Shown: one piece after another, positions 42,309 through 55,440 of the stretch | Layout: each line of letters begins with the position of its first letter | How positions within the stretch are numbered: the first letter of the stretch is position 1 | Source of the DNA: Lamellibrachia satsuma | Taxonomy: Eukaryota > Annelida > Polychaeta > Sabellida > Siboglinidae | Direction of reading: 5' to 3' | NCBI GenBank assembly: GCA_033239005.1 | Contig: BSQZ01000100.1 | Coordinates: 1,482,501-1,546,500 of the forward strand | DNA length: 64,000 bases | Position numbers and translations under genes: made by a program | The notes under the pieces: model-generated | Told to the model about the DNA's origin: nothing | The model's database searches: none | The model's input: only the letters and a program-made list of their open reading frames with translations

Positions 42309-43486
42309 CAAAGTTTTAGATGTAATACATTGAGTCACCTGATGCTGCAGTCACAATAGCGTTACCGGATGTGGCCCTTGGTACTTCTGAAAATAAAACC
42401 TGCCTTGAATTGGGCGATACATTTCCATAGTATGAAACCAACAATACATGTATTTAACATAACCCAGTTTCGACGTGTCCAAATGATGATATGATGTGAA
42501 TGATATGCTCTGGATCAGCTCACTTGAATGCATGTCTTATTCCAAATTCCCCACCAGTGGCACCACTCACCATTTCAACACTGCCACAACTTGTCGCAAG
42601 AAATCTCTTCATTTCAGTTGCATACAATTGTGGATAGCGTATGTATTGAAAATATGTCAACTGACCATTGTGAATTGATAATCAAGTTCGTTCGTTCGTT
42701 CACTGCAATTGGTCGTATTCACATCAGATAAGTAATAATCACTAGGTGGCGTTGGTGGTACGATAAACGAGTTAAGGGTAGTAGAAGCGCAAATATTAAA
42801 ATATTGTTGGCGACGTTTGCGCGGCTTTTGCAACGATCTTAACCATAACACATGTGGCACGCATTTGAATTGTATATAGATTATGTGTGTATGCGTACGT
42901 GCATGCGTGTGTACATGCGTGCGTGCTTGATTACAGTAAATTACTGGTTTATTTTTATTTTCCGAACACGGAATGTTGTTTTTTTTCATGGTAATGTCTT
43001 ATTGCATGGTATACTAATGAAAATAACACAACCTATCCACGACTTCAACTGACAAAACAAACAGGAGATGTTGACTGCTAAACACAGTATGAGAGGTCCC
43101 CAGTCTCCTGGTCTTGAGAGGAGATGACCCCAGTCTCCTGGTCTTGGGAGGAGATATCCCACTCTGTTGAAAGTTTTGTCATTTATCCCGCTTTTCCTTC
43201 GTTTTCAAATAATCGCATTCTTTATGCGTACACCAATTCATGCAAAACTGTGAAAGGCGAACATTATAAAGTAATTAGATATATGTGATACATTCGTCAT
43301 TTTACGTGGTTACGTTTTAGATAAAAGTTTGGTAGAGAATGCATAAATTGGAATATTTCCGTACTGTGCGTCTTCTCCCTCTCCACCTTCCTCGTGCAAT
43401 TCATCGGGTATACCATCTCCAACAGGAGGATCTCCTCCTAATGATCTAACTCGGTACACCTGCATTAATGTCACATACTAACTTAC

Positions 43487-43600
43487 CGACGGTGCAGTTG
43501 GGACCAGACCATCCGGACGTACACTGACATTCGTAACCACGATCTCGGCTGATGCACACAGCGTTGTTCTTACACAGATTGTCGCTGCACGTTAAGTGGC
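43487..43600 (-). CDS. Gene B EGF exon (last before TM)
   Basis: 114 nt, phase 1-1, donor GTAAGT and acceptor TTTCAG. Reads HLTCSDNLCKNNAVC, ISRDRGYECQC, TSGWSGPNCTV; six cysteines intact. It differs from 57924-58037 at few positions, pointing to recent duplication or conversion. Confidence 0.85.
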
Positions 43601-43968
43601 CTGAAACATTAATAACCGTTGTTAAGTAATTTCATTGTTTTGTGATTCCTTTGTTTTGTGATTACTTTCCTTGCAAACATCAAGTGATAACTGCATCATG
43701 GGCTAAGTGAAATACGGTTGTGTGTGTGTTTTAAAAGATGGGATAAGCGCTATATAACAAACATCACACCCCCCCCCACAACAGTGTCGTCAATTATCAT
43801 CATAGTGCATATAAAATGGTTAAGGCGAATTAAACATTTGAGGTAAAATGTAAAACAGCATTTTGTGTGACAGTAATGACAATTGATCTCTCAGCGATAT
43901 ACAAACAATTAAATATGTAGCATAGAACAGAGACGATGCCCCGTAGTCCTTTCATCTGCTGCTCTGGG

Positions 43969-44085
43969 GCCAGTTCCTCGAAGCGTTCGTATCGTTACAA
44001 GGAACTGATTCAGACGTTTGACGACGATTGCGTAGCTCAGAAAAATTGTAGACAACACGAAGAGCGTTACGAACAATTGTACGTA
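43969..44085. mobile_element. MITE-like element cut by the palindrome
   Basis: Begins GGGGCCAGTTCCTCGAAGCG and matches 648-760 up to ACAATTGTACGTA, where palindrome 2 begins. The rest (GCTACGAACTG) resumes at 56691 and is shortened. Confidence 0.6.
44080..44085. repeat. Putative 6-bp target duplication, left
   Basis: TACGTA immediately before the palindrome; the same word follows it at 56685-56690. The paralogous unfilled site (751-756) has one copy. TACGTA is its own reverse complement, so the border could also lie further out. Confidence 0.6.
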
Positions 44086-44105
44086 AGTAGTATGTAAGTC
44101 GTTTT

Positions 44106-44600
44106 CATACCCCCAATTGTGGGTCGATTTTTGTGGTAGCTAAAAATAGACGGTAGCTAAAAATAGACATTGGTTAATTTTAATTTTCTAAAAATAGACA
44201 TTGGTTAATTTTAATTTTTATTTAAAATTTTTAATTTTTAATTAAAATTTTTTTTATTTTAATTTTTTTTTTTTTATTTCAATTTCAGGAAAAACCCACA
44301 TATCGCTGACGTGGCATACATTGGTTAAAAATAGACATTGGGAAAAACCCACATATCGCTGACGTGGCGTTTATTTTAATTTTTTTTTTAATTAATTAAA
44401 ATTTTTATTTTTTATTTTATTTTTATTTTTTATTTAAATTTTTTATTTAAATTTTTATTTTAATTTTAATTTAAATTTCGGGAAAAACCCACATATCGCT
44501 GACGTAGCGGTTAGTGGGAAAAACCCACCTATCGCTAACGTGACGGTTATTTAGGGAAAACCCACATATCGCTGACGTGGCGGTTATTGAGTATGGTATC
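44106..44600. repeat. Terminal block: CCCACATATCGCTGACGTGG repeats and AT-rich runs
   Basis: GGGAAAAACCCACATATCGC plus TGACGTGGCGG occurs about five times between A/T homopolymer-like runs. The inverted copy is at 56170-56665. The unit holds TGACGTGG, a CRE-like word, but function is unknown. Confidence 0.85.
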
Positions 44601-45309
44601 AATGAATGAGAGAGCTAATCAATCAGGGTTCAGTACGTTATCGGTGAATGGTATAAAGAGCTGTGATTCGTCGGTTATAGTTTTATAAATGTTATGCGTA
44701 TGAGTTTCATAAAAATCGTGGATGATTAATGAGGCAAGGAGGATGAATGGCTCGTGTGTCCATCTGGTAGGAGATGGGTAGATGCTCGCGGGGCATACCG
44801 CTGACGTTGCGGTTAGGGTATATGCTCCCGTTTCGCGGAATGCAGCGGGCTACATACCATGTTAGGAATGCGGTCGTGTTGTATTCCGTAATATGACACC
44901 GCTCTGCCGCATTCCCGAAAGGACGCATTAAGGCGATACTAACAGCTGATTAGTGGATTTTGGTACTCGAGAAATGCACGTTTTAAATAACCTGGCTATA
45001 TGTAGTCATATTAGCGCTGTAGTTAAAGCGCTGGTTCGCCCACTGGATGTATGCAAGTCTGAACACGTTGAAAGATAAGCCCGTCATTTGCACAATGCTG
45101 TGCAGTAATTTATTCGATGCCAGCTATGATGAAAATCGGGTTTCATTATTGTTATTTTTGTCGTTTCTCTAAGAAGAGTAGACCACGTGACGTCCTGTCT
45201 GCATAAAAATAAAAAAACAGCTGTATATGCATCAACGAGTTGACCTGTATGCGTACATCTAACATATTTAGGGTATTGGTTATCGTATGAATCATACATA
45301 GCACGAGTA

Positions 45310-46190
45310 ATGAGAAAGAGTACCGATTTGTCTAAGAAAATACCGCTTTTATATGTATTTTGTCACACTTAGTTACGTATGTAATGCTGTTGAGCTAAGT
45401 GTTTACCACATTTATCTGCCTGTTAACATGTTAAGTAAATGTCACTTTTATTTGTATCTTACCACATTTTAGCTACGTAATTGCCACGCTTGTCTGTGTG
45501 CTAACGCTTTTAGCATATTAAGTATCACTTTTAATTGTATGTTAACGCTATTTAGCTAAGTATATACCACATTCTATGTTAAGTTTGTTTTCGCAAAGTA
45601 AATATCACTTTTAGTTGTACGTTACCGCTTTTCAGCTAAGTAAGTACCAAATATGTTAATGAGTTTAGCTAAGTAAATACCGCATTTAGCTGTAAGTTAA
45701 CGCTTTTAAGATAAGAAATTACCACATTTAGCTGTATGTTAGCGATTTTAAGCTAATTATTCACCATATTTGCCTGCATGTTAACGGTTTTAAGCTAAGC
45801 AAATACAACTTTTAGCTAAGTAATTAGCATTTTTAGCTAAGTAAGTACCATATTTAGTTGCAAGTTAACGCTTTTAAGTTAAGTAATTACCACATATGTT
45901 AAAACTGTTTAGCTAATAAATGACCACATTTAGCTGTATGTTAGCGCTTTTTACCTAAATAATTACCACATTTAGTTGTATGTTAACGCTTTTAAGCTAA
46001 GCAATTACCGCATTTAGCTGCGTGTTAACGTTTTTAGCTAAGAAATTACCATATTTAGCTGTATGTTACTGCTGTTTAACTAAGGAATTACCACATTTAG
46101 CTGTATGGTAACGCTTTTTAACAAAGTATTTATCGCATTTCGTTTCATGTTAACGCATTGAAACTAAGTATTTACCACATTCACCTGTAT
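45310..46190. repeat. ~46-bp degenerate repeat (TTAGCTGTATGTTAACGC)
   Basis: About 18 units of TAAGTAATTACCACATTTAG plus CTGTATGTTAACGCTTTTA. Inverted copy at 54590-55440. Confidence 0.9.
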
Positions 46191-48884
46191 GCTAAGGTAC
46201 TCGGGAAATGCGCGTGATTAATAACACGGTTTTCTGTAGGAATTATTATTGTAATACCACGCCTGTCGGGGCGCGCTATAGCAGAGAGCTATTTTAAAAC
46301 ACTGGGCGAGGTAAGTACATCAGTATAGACGAACGAGTGGACCGTGGACTGTGGACTCCGGTTGCCTTAGCAACGAACGGGGTGCGCTGTTACGATCGAT
46401 GTAACAACCTGCATCGTTGTAAGAACTGCATCTATAGTTTATGTTTGTTTTGGTACACTTGCATTGTATGACTAATCTTAGTTAATTGTGGTACACTTTA
46501 ATTTGCTAACTGTATATACGAGCGTCATAACATCATGGCGTTAGCCCTGTGTCTGTATTTTTAAACTGTATGACATTTCTCTACCATTTTCTAAACCATG
46601 TGTCATTTTTGCCGTACCATTTTTATTGAATGTATAAAAGATTGCCGCACCGGGTATCTGGTCATATGATACCCTTTTATGGTGGCGTATCGAAATTAAA
46701 CCGTTCACCTTGTATCTTATCAACTAGAAGTATAAAAGCAGTCACCCAAACAATAAATGTTGACAAGTCTGGAATTTAACCGACATCCTGTTAAAACTGA
46801 CACAATTTTTAATTTTCTTACAAAGTTATGGCATGTTTGGTTAAAAATAATCAAGCAGTTATGTGAATATTTGTTGGAAAATAAAATCGTTCTTAGGTTT
46901 CCTGCGGTATTGAAGTAATGATGCTATGACAGCAAATGTTTAACATCTCTAACCTACAATATAAACATATGAAAGGTTTTTTCGTAGATATTTTTCTACT
47001 GTACACTTTGAGCAATCTAAACAAAAATCTCAACAACACTATTGTTAAATTATCCTGGGTGTGTGTGTGTGTGTGCGTATTGCATATGTTGTGTATTATA
47101 TTCTACTTCCAAAGTGGCCTGGTATCGCATATTGTTTCTGTATATTTCATACACAAACATCCGTGAACTTGGGATCCATGTATAATATAAATATAGCAGG
47201 GTATATCAGCTTCATCCAGTTGATATCATATTTATTTTAATTGTATTATCATATAAATACATAACCATATATTTTTATATTCCAATACCCCAACTGAAAA
47301 CTGGCGAAATGCTTTAATAACATAAAAAAATGGATGGTGAAAAAAACTACATACATATTAGTCTTCTAAATAGGCCACCCATGTGACCAAGATAAACTGG
47401 TCTGATTACAGAGGCTGGTGAGATATACAAATGTGTAGATCTGACAAAAACACGGGGTTTAAGGGGTGGCTGTTTCCAACGGGTGCTTTTTGTAACTGGT
47501 TCTACTGTATCTATGGAATCAACCTTTTAGCTACTACACACATCATTCTTGAAACCTAAATATTAGTTTATCAAATGTTGTATTTGTATTTTTGCATGCT
47601 CTTCGTTGATTGCATTAAATATACACATCCTTATCAGACAATGAAATATGTTTTGCTAGATTTGGACCACCATTTGTACCAACAACAAAAAATGAAATCC
47701 AATTCCAGGTACCTTTAACATTGTTTTTCTGTAGTGCTGTTTTAGTGGGTCTTAATATAATTGTTAATTTGCTTTTATAAGTTTTGTACATATGCGCAGA
47801 TTCAGAATATATAGATATAACAAATGCTGTATACAACCTCTTTTCTTGACCCCAGCACGTTTTAAACCTTTGGCGAACCAAGTTGTCTTGTTAGTGCTAC
47901 GATACTCTAGGATGTGTTCTCAGGCTAGTGACTGGAATAGTTACTGCAGGCCTTTTTAGACAACTGGGTAACACGACTGTGAACTATCCTGTAATACCTA
48001 CTGTTAAGCGAGCACTTAATTCAGAGTTAATTGCGAATTTGTCAAAGAGATTAAATTAGGCTGTAATTTTCTTGACTGGGTGTTGAATGAAAGAAAAAGA
48101 ACAAAGAATGCGCAACGACTGCAATGACATCAGCAACTATTTTAGTATTCGTGTTTCATTGGTAGTCTCGTGAATGGAAACATTGTTGCATCGCTTTTAA
48201 AATGTGTATACTCCCGCCGGTAGACACACACGATGAGACAATTGGTATTTTCTTTAACTGCGAGACATTTCGCAGTCATTTTTCTTTTAACTGCGTGACC
48301 TGTTATTTTCTTTTGTTGTGACATTTTTGTGTATTTTTATTTAACTGCGTGACATTTACCAATCTTAGCTAATTCGGTTTGTCACACATGTAACGCTGTT
48401 TTATAAGTGTGTAACACATTCACTATGTAGTAACGCGTTTAGCTATTCTTCCAATGGCATACACAGCGCTGTCTCCACAGCATGTACCATCCGTTGACCT
48501 TTTTTTCCATTACTGGTCACCACTTCCACCATTTACCTCCGTCTGACTGTCCCTAAGAGCAACTCCATACATTGCCCCTACATTCATATGTGTCCGTAAT
48601 TTGGTTAGTTAATGACATTTGATACATTGTTACTAGGTACATGATAGCTGGTATAGAAAAAACGTCACTGCTCATTAATTTCAAAAGATCCAGTTTGCAC
48701 AAGGGTTACTCCTAGAGCGAGATAAATACGCCGGACGAGAGTGCAGTCGTCAAGAAATCGGTTACGTAATGGGAAGTAAAAATCTAGCTGCAGGAAAAGC
48801 ACATGCCTTGCAGTAGACACGGTTCCCCATGACGCAATAGCTGTCAGTGTCTGGTGCAGGCTCCAACGGCCGTTTCGCTAGGAA

Positions 48885-48963
48885 GGGGTCAGGGTTAGGG
48901 TAGGGTTAGAACTCGAGGGTAGCGATAGGAGGGGTTGGGTTAGGGTAGGGTTAGGTTTAGGGG
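48885..48963. repeat. TTAGGG-like tracts in palindrome 2
   Basis: GGTTAGGGTAGGGTTAG and similar tracts; inverted copy at 51815-51895. Comparable tracts occur in palindrome 1. Confidence 0.8.
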
Positions 48964-49954
48964 GTAGCGAAACGGATACGAGGGCGCCACCTAAACGCTC
49001 CATTATATTTCGAAAAGTTTGTGTTTTGACTTCAAATCATATGATATTTGACCTAATTAATATTGCCATTTGACCTAGTTCATTTGACATAATAATAATA
49101 ATAATATAATTATAATAACTTTATTGTAAAAAAAAAAAAATGGAAATACGTCTTACACTGAGGAGATAGCATAAAAACATACTTTAAATCACATTCAACC
49201 ATGCAGTATGTACAGTAATAAAATCAAGTATGTAGACAGAGTAGATAATGAGTAATACCAAGTGTTATATACATTATAATCATTTGCCTTAATTAAGTTG
49301 AGATTTGACCTAATTAAGTTGACCGTGTATTTTATGGGAAGAACAGCTAAACGCGTTGCATAGTGAATGTGTTACATCCTTGGCAAACAGCTTTACATAT
49401 GTGACAAAAACGCATACGTAGTTAAAAAAAGACACAAAAATGTCACACAGTTAAAGGAAAGGTTGTTTTGCTAAATCGTTATTTCGCCACTTCGTGCAGT
49501 CAGACGTATGTGAAGATTGGGGGTAGAGGGCATTGATGGATGAAGAGTCAACGAACGGATGTGGATGGAGATGCAGGTGGCCAGTAATGGATGAATATTC
49601 TTGCAGAGGTAGACGAACGGCGGTCAATGTAGGGGTAGTGGGAGGGGATGAATGAAAGGAGAGATGGGCGGTAAATAAAATGTTTGAAGATACTACGAAG
49701 GGCAATTGTGGATGGGGTGAACTGACCAGTAATGAAAGAATATTCTGGTGCATGGGGTGACTATACAGGACTGTATACGAAGATGGTAGTGGACGGAAAT
49801 GAAGATAGCGAACAGACAGGCGGACATACGTAGCTAAACGCGTTACTACATAGCTGAATGCATTGCATACTTGGTAAAAAGCGTTACATACGCAGTTAAT
49901 ATTGGCCTGTAATGGTTAGTGAGGTGACAATGAACACTGTAAGTGTCAGGTAGG

Positions 49955-50190
49955 TGACTTGTGCGCTCCCACTCCTCTTGTCTTTTTGACATTGGTCAGT
50001 CGCTGTTGATGGACTTTGACTTCTTTGACTTGTGCGCTCCCTCTCGTTTTACTTTTTGACATTGGTCAGTCGCTATTAGTGGACTTTGGCTTGTGTGCTG
50101 CCACTCATTTTATCTTTTTTTGACATTGATCAGTCGTTGTTGATGGACTTTGGCTTGTGCGCTTCCACTCGTCTTGTCTTTTTTATATTG
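49955..50190. repeat. ~63-bp repeat near palindrome 2 axis, left
   Basis: About four units with TTGTGCGCTCCCACTCCTCT, TGTCTTTTTGACATTGGTCA and GTCGCTGTTGATGGACTTTG. Homologous to 14941-15115 and 16866-17140. The inverted set is at 50585-50815. Confidence 0.95.
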
Positions 50191-50199
50191 GTTACACCT

Positions 50200-50577
50200 T
50201 CTTGCAGGCTATCTAGGGTTATTCAACCGACAAGAGGTTGGGGTTACACCTTTTTCCGTAGCGTCGCCGCTAAAAAGCTGGTAGGATTGTGCAAACAGCA
50301 CTGTCTCGATGCAGTCTATCTAGGGTCATTCAACCGACAAGAGGTTGGGGTTAGGCTTTTTCCGTACCGCCGCCGCCACGGAACACGCGCGTGCTCCGTG
50401 GCGGCGGCAGTACGGAAAAGCCTAACCCCAACCTCTTGTCGGTTGAATGACCCTAGATAGACTGCATCGAGACAGTGCTGTTTGCACAATCCTACCAGCT
50501 TTTTAGCGGCGACGCTACGGAAAAAGGTGTAACCCCAACCTCTTGTCGGTTGAATAACCCTAGATAGCCTGCAAGAA
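50200..50577. repeat. Axis-proximal direct and inverted repeats of palindrome 2
   Basis: Each half has two copies of CTAGGGTTATTCAACCGACA plus AGAGGTTGGGGTTA followed by a GC-rich TTTTTCCGTA-CGCCGCC stretch. The centre is GC-rich and would form a long hairpin. Confidence 0.9.
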
Positions 50578-50584
50578 GGTGTAA

Positions 50585-50815
50585 CCAATATAAAAAAGAC
50601 AAGACGAGTGGAAGCGCACAAGCCAAAGTCCATCAACAACGACTGATCAATGTCAAAAAGATAAAATGAGTGGCAGCACACAAGCCAAAGTCCACTAATA
50701 GCGACTGACCAATGTCAAAAAGTAAAACGAGAGGGAGCGCACAAGTCAAAGAAGTCAAAGTCCATCAACAGCGACTGACCAATGTCAAAAAGACAAGAGG
50801 AGTGGGAGCACAAGT
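50585..50815. repeat. ~63-bp repeat near palindrome 2 axis, right
   Basis: Reverse complement of 49955-50190. Confidence 0.95.
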
Positions 50816-53800
50816 CACCTACCTGACACTTACAGTGTTCATTGTCACCTCACTAACCATTACAGGCCAATATTAACTGCGTATGTAACGCTTTTTACCA
50901 AGTATGCAATGCATTCAGCTATGTAGTAACGCGTTTAGCTACGTATGTCCGCCTGTCTGTTCGCTATCTTCATTTCCGTCCACTACCATCTTCGTATACA
51001 GTCCTGTATAGTCACCCCATGCACCAGAATATTCTTTCATTACTGGTCAGTTCACCCCATCCACAATTGCCCTTCGTAGTATCTTCAAACATTTTATTTA
51101 CCGCCCATCTCTCCTTTCATTCATCCCCCCCACTACCCCCTACATTGACCGCCGTTCGTCTACCTCTGCAAGAATATTCATCCATTACTGGCCACCTGCA
51201 TCTCCATCCACATCCGTTCGTTGACTCTTCATCCATCAATGCCCTCTACCCCCAATCTTCACATACGTCTGACTGCACGAAGTGGCGAAATAACGATTTA
51301 GCAAAACAACCTTTTCCTTTAACTGTGTGACATTTTGTGTGTCTTTTTTTTAACTACGTATGCGTTTTTGTCACATATGTAAAGCTGTTTGCCAAGGATG
51401 TAACACATTCACTATGCAACGCGTTTAGCTGTTCTTCCCATAAAATACACGGTCAACTTAATTAGGTCAAATCTCAACTTAATTAAGGCAAATGATTATA
51501 ATGTATATAACACTTGGTATTACTCATTATCTACTCTGTCTACATACTTGATTTTATTACTGTACATACTGCATGGTTGAATGTGATTTAAAGTATGTTT
51601 TTATGCTATCTCCTCAGTGTAAGACGTATTTCCATTTTTTTTTTTTTACAATAAAGTTATTATAATTATATTATTATTATTATTATGTCAAATGAACTAG
51701 GTCAAATGGCAACATTAATTAGGTCAAATATCATATGATTTGAAGTCAAAACACAAACTTTTCGAAATATAATGGAGCGTTTAGGGTGGCGCCCTCGTAT
51801 CCGTTTCGCTACCCCCTAAACCTAACCCTACCCTAACCCAACCCCTCCTATCGCTACCCTCGAGTTCTAACCCTACCCTAACCCTGACCCCTTCCTAGCG
51901 AAACGGCCGTTGGAGCCTGCACCAGACACTGACAGCTATTGCGTCATGGGAACCGTGTCTACTGCAAGGCATGTGCTTTTCCTGCAGCTAGATTTTTACT
52001 TCCCATTACGTAACCGATTTCTTGACGACTGCACTCTCGTCCGGCGTATTTATCTCGCTCAGGAGTAACCCTTGTGCAACTGGATCTTTTGAAATTAATG
52101 AGCAGTGACGTTTTTCTATACCAGCTATCATGTACCTAGTAACAATGTATCAAATGTCATTAACTAACCAAATTACGGACACATATGAATGTAGGGGCAA
52201 TGTATGGAGTTGCTCTTAGGGACAGTCAGACGGAGGTAAATGGTGGAAGTGGTGACCAGTAATGGAAAAAAAGGTCAACGGATGGTACATGCTGTGGAGA
52301 CAGCGCTGTGTATGCCATTGGAAGAATAGCTAAACGCGTTACTACATAGTGAATGTGTTACACACTTATAAAACAGCGTTACATGTGTGACAAACCGAAT
52401 TAGCTAAGATTGGTAAAATGTCACGCAGTTAAATAAAAATACACAAAAATGTCACAACAAAAGAAAATAACAGGTCACGCAGTTAAAGAAAATGACTGCG
52501 AAATGTCTCGCAGTTAAAGAAAATACCAATTGTCTCATCGTGTGTGTCTACCGGCGGGAGTATACACATTTTAAAAGCGTGCAACAATGTTTCCATTCAC
52601 GAGACTACCAATGAAACACGAATACTAAAATAGTTGCTGATGTCATTGCAGTCGTTGCGCATTCTTTGTTCTTTTTCTTTCATACACCCAGTCAAGAAAA
52701 TTACAGCCTAATTTAATCTCTTTGACAAATTCGCAATTAACTCTGAATTAAGTGCTCGCTTAACAGTAGGTATTACAGGATAGTTCACAGTCGTGTTACC
52801 CAGTTGTCTAAAAAGACCTGCAGTAACTATTCCAGTCACTAGCCTGAGAACACATCCTAGAGTATCGTAGCACTAACAAGACAACTTGGTTCGCCAAAGG
52901 TTTAAAACGTGCTGGGGTCAAGAAAAAGAGGTTGTATACAGCATTTGTTATATCTATATATTCTGAATCTGCGCATATGTACAAAACTTATAAAAGCAAA
53001 TTAACAATTATATTAAGACCCACTAAAACAGCACTACAGAAAAACAATGTTAAAGGTACCTGGAATTGGATTTCATTTTTGTTGTTGGTACAAATGGTGG
53101 TCCAAATCTAGCAAAACATATTTCATTGTCTGATAAGGATGTGTATATTTAATGCAATCAACGAAGAGCATGCAAAAATACAAATACAACATTTGATAAA
53201 CTAATATTTAGGTTTCAAGAATGATGTGTGTAGTAGCTAAAAGGTTGATTCCATAGATACAGTAGAACCAGTTACAAAAAGCACCCGTTGGAAACAGCCA
53301 CCCCTTAAACCCCGTGTTTTTGTCAGATCTACACATTTGTATATCTCACTAGCCTCTGTAATCAGACCAGTTTATCTTGGTCACATGGGTGGCCTATTTA
53401 GAAGACTAATATGTATGTAGTTTTTTTCACCATCCATTTTTTTATGTTATTAAAGCATTTCGCCAGTTTTCAGTTGGGGTATTGGAATATAAAAATATAT
53501 GGTTATGTATTTATATGATAATACAATTAAAATAAATATGATATCAACTGGATGAAGCTGATATACCCTGCTATATTTATATTATACATGGATCCCAAGT
53601 TCACGGATGTTTGTGTATGAAATATACAGAAACAATATGCGATACCAGGCCACTTTGGAAGTAGAATATAATACACAACATATGCAATACGCACACACAC
53701 ACACACACCCAGGATAATTTAACAATAGTGTTGTTGAGATTTTTGTTTAGATTGCTCAAAGTGTACAGTAGAAAAAATATCTACGAAAAAGCCTTTCATA

Positions 53801-54589
53801 TGTTTATATTGTAGGTTAGCGATGTTAAACATTTGCTGTCATAGCATCATTACTTCAATACCGCAGGAAACCTAAGAACGATTTTATTTTCCAACAAATA
53901 TTCACATAACTGCTTGATTATTTTTAACCAAACATGCCATAACTTTGTAAGAAAATTAAAAATTGTGTCAGTTTTAACAGGATGTCGGTTAAATTCCAGA
54001 CTTGTCAACATTTATTGTTTGGGTGACTGCTTTTATACTTCTAGTTGATAAGATACAAGGTGAACGGTTTAATTTCGATACGCCACCATAAAAGGGTATC
54101 ATATGACCAGATACCCGGTGCGGCAATCTTTATACATTCAATAAAAATGGTACGGCAAAAATGACACATGGTTTAGAAAATGGTAGAGAAATGTCATACA
54201 GTTTAAAAAATTACAGACACAGGGCTAACGCCATGATGTTATGACGCTCGTATATACAGTTAGCAAATTAAAGTGTACCACAATTAACTAAGATTAGTCA
54301 TACAATGCAAGTGTACCAAAACAAACATAAACTATAGATGCAGTTCTTACAACGATGCAGGTTGTTACATCGATCGTAACAGCGCACCCCGTTCGTTGCT
54401 AAGGCAACCGGAGTCCACAGTCCACGGTCCACTCGTTCGTCTATACTGATGTACTTACCTCGCCCAGTGTTTTAAAATAGCTCTCTGCTATAGCGCGCCC
54501 CGACAGGCGTGGTATTACAATAATAATTCCTACAGAAAACCGTGTTATTAATCACGCGCATTTCCCGAGTACCTTAGCATACAGGTGAA

Positions 54590-55440
54590 TGTGGTAAATA
54601 CTTAGTTTCAATGCGTTAACATGAAACGAAATGCGATAAATACTTTGTTAAAAAGCGTTACCATACAGCTAAATGTGGTAATTCCTTAGTTAAACAGCAG
54701 TAACATACAGCTAAATATGGTAATTTCTTAGCTAAAAACGTTAACACGCAGCTAAATGCGGTAATTGCTTAGCTTAAAAGCGTTAACATACAACTAAATG
54801 TGGTAATTATTTAGGTAAAAAGCGCTAACATACAGCTAAATGTGGTCATTTATTAGCTAAACAGTTTTAACATATGTGGTAATTACTTAACTTAAAAGCG
54901 TTAACTTGCAACTAAATATGGTACTTACTTAGCTAAAAATGCTAATTACTTAGCTAAAAGTTGTATTTGCTTAGCTTAAAACCGTTAACATGCAGGCAAA
55001 TATGGTGAATAATTAGCTTAAAATCGCTAACATACAGCTAAATGTGGTAATTTCTTATCTTAAAAGCGTTAACTTACAGCTAAATGCGGTATTTACTTAG
55101 CTAAACTCATTAACATATTTGGTACTTACTTAGCTGAAAAGCGGTAACGTACAACTAAAAGTGATATTTACTTTGCGAAAACAAACTTAACATAGAATGT
55201 GGTATATACTTAGCTAAATAGCGTTAACATACAATTAAAAGTGATACTTAATATGCTAAAAGCGTTAGCACACAGACAAGCGTGGCAATTACGTAGCTAA
55301 AATGTGGTAAGATACAAATAAAAGTGACATTTACTTAACATGTTAACAGGCAGATAAATGTGGTAAACACTTAGCTCAACAGCATTACATACGTAACTAA
55401 GTGTGACAAAATACATATAAAAGCGGTATTTTCTTAGACA
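54590..55440. repeat. ~46-bp degenerate repeat, right arm
   Basis: Reverse complement of 45310-46190, unit by unit. Confidence 0.9.

Noticed and set aside
50086..50681. Two 121-124-codon open frames meeting at the palindrome axis
   Set aside because: They are the same sequence read from each arm and include the 63-bp repeat; no domain and no start or splice support.
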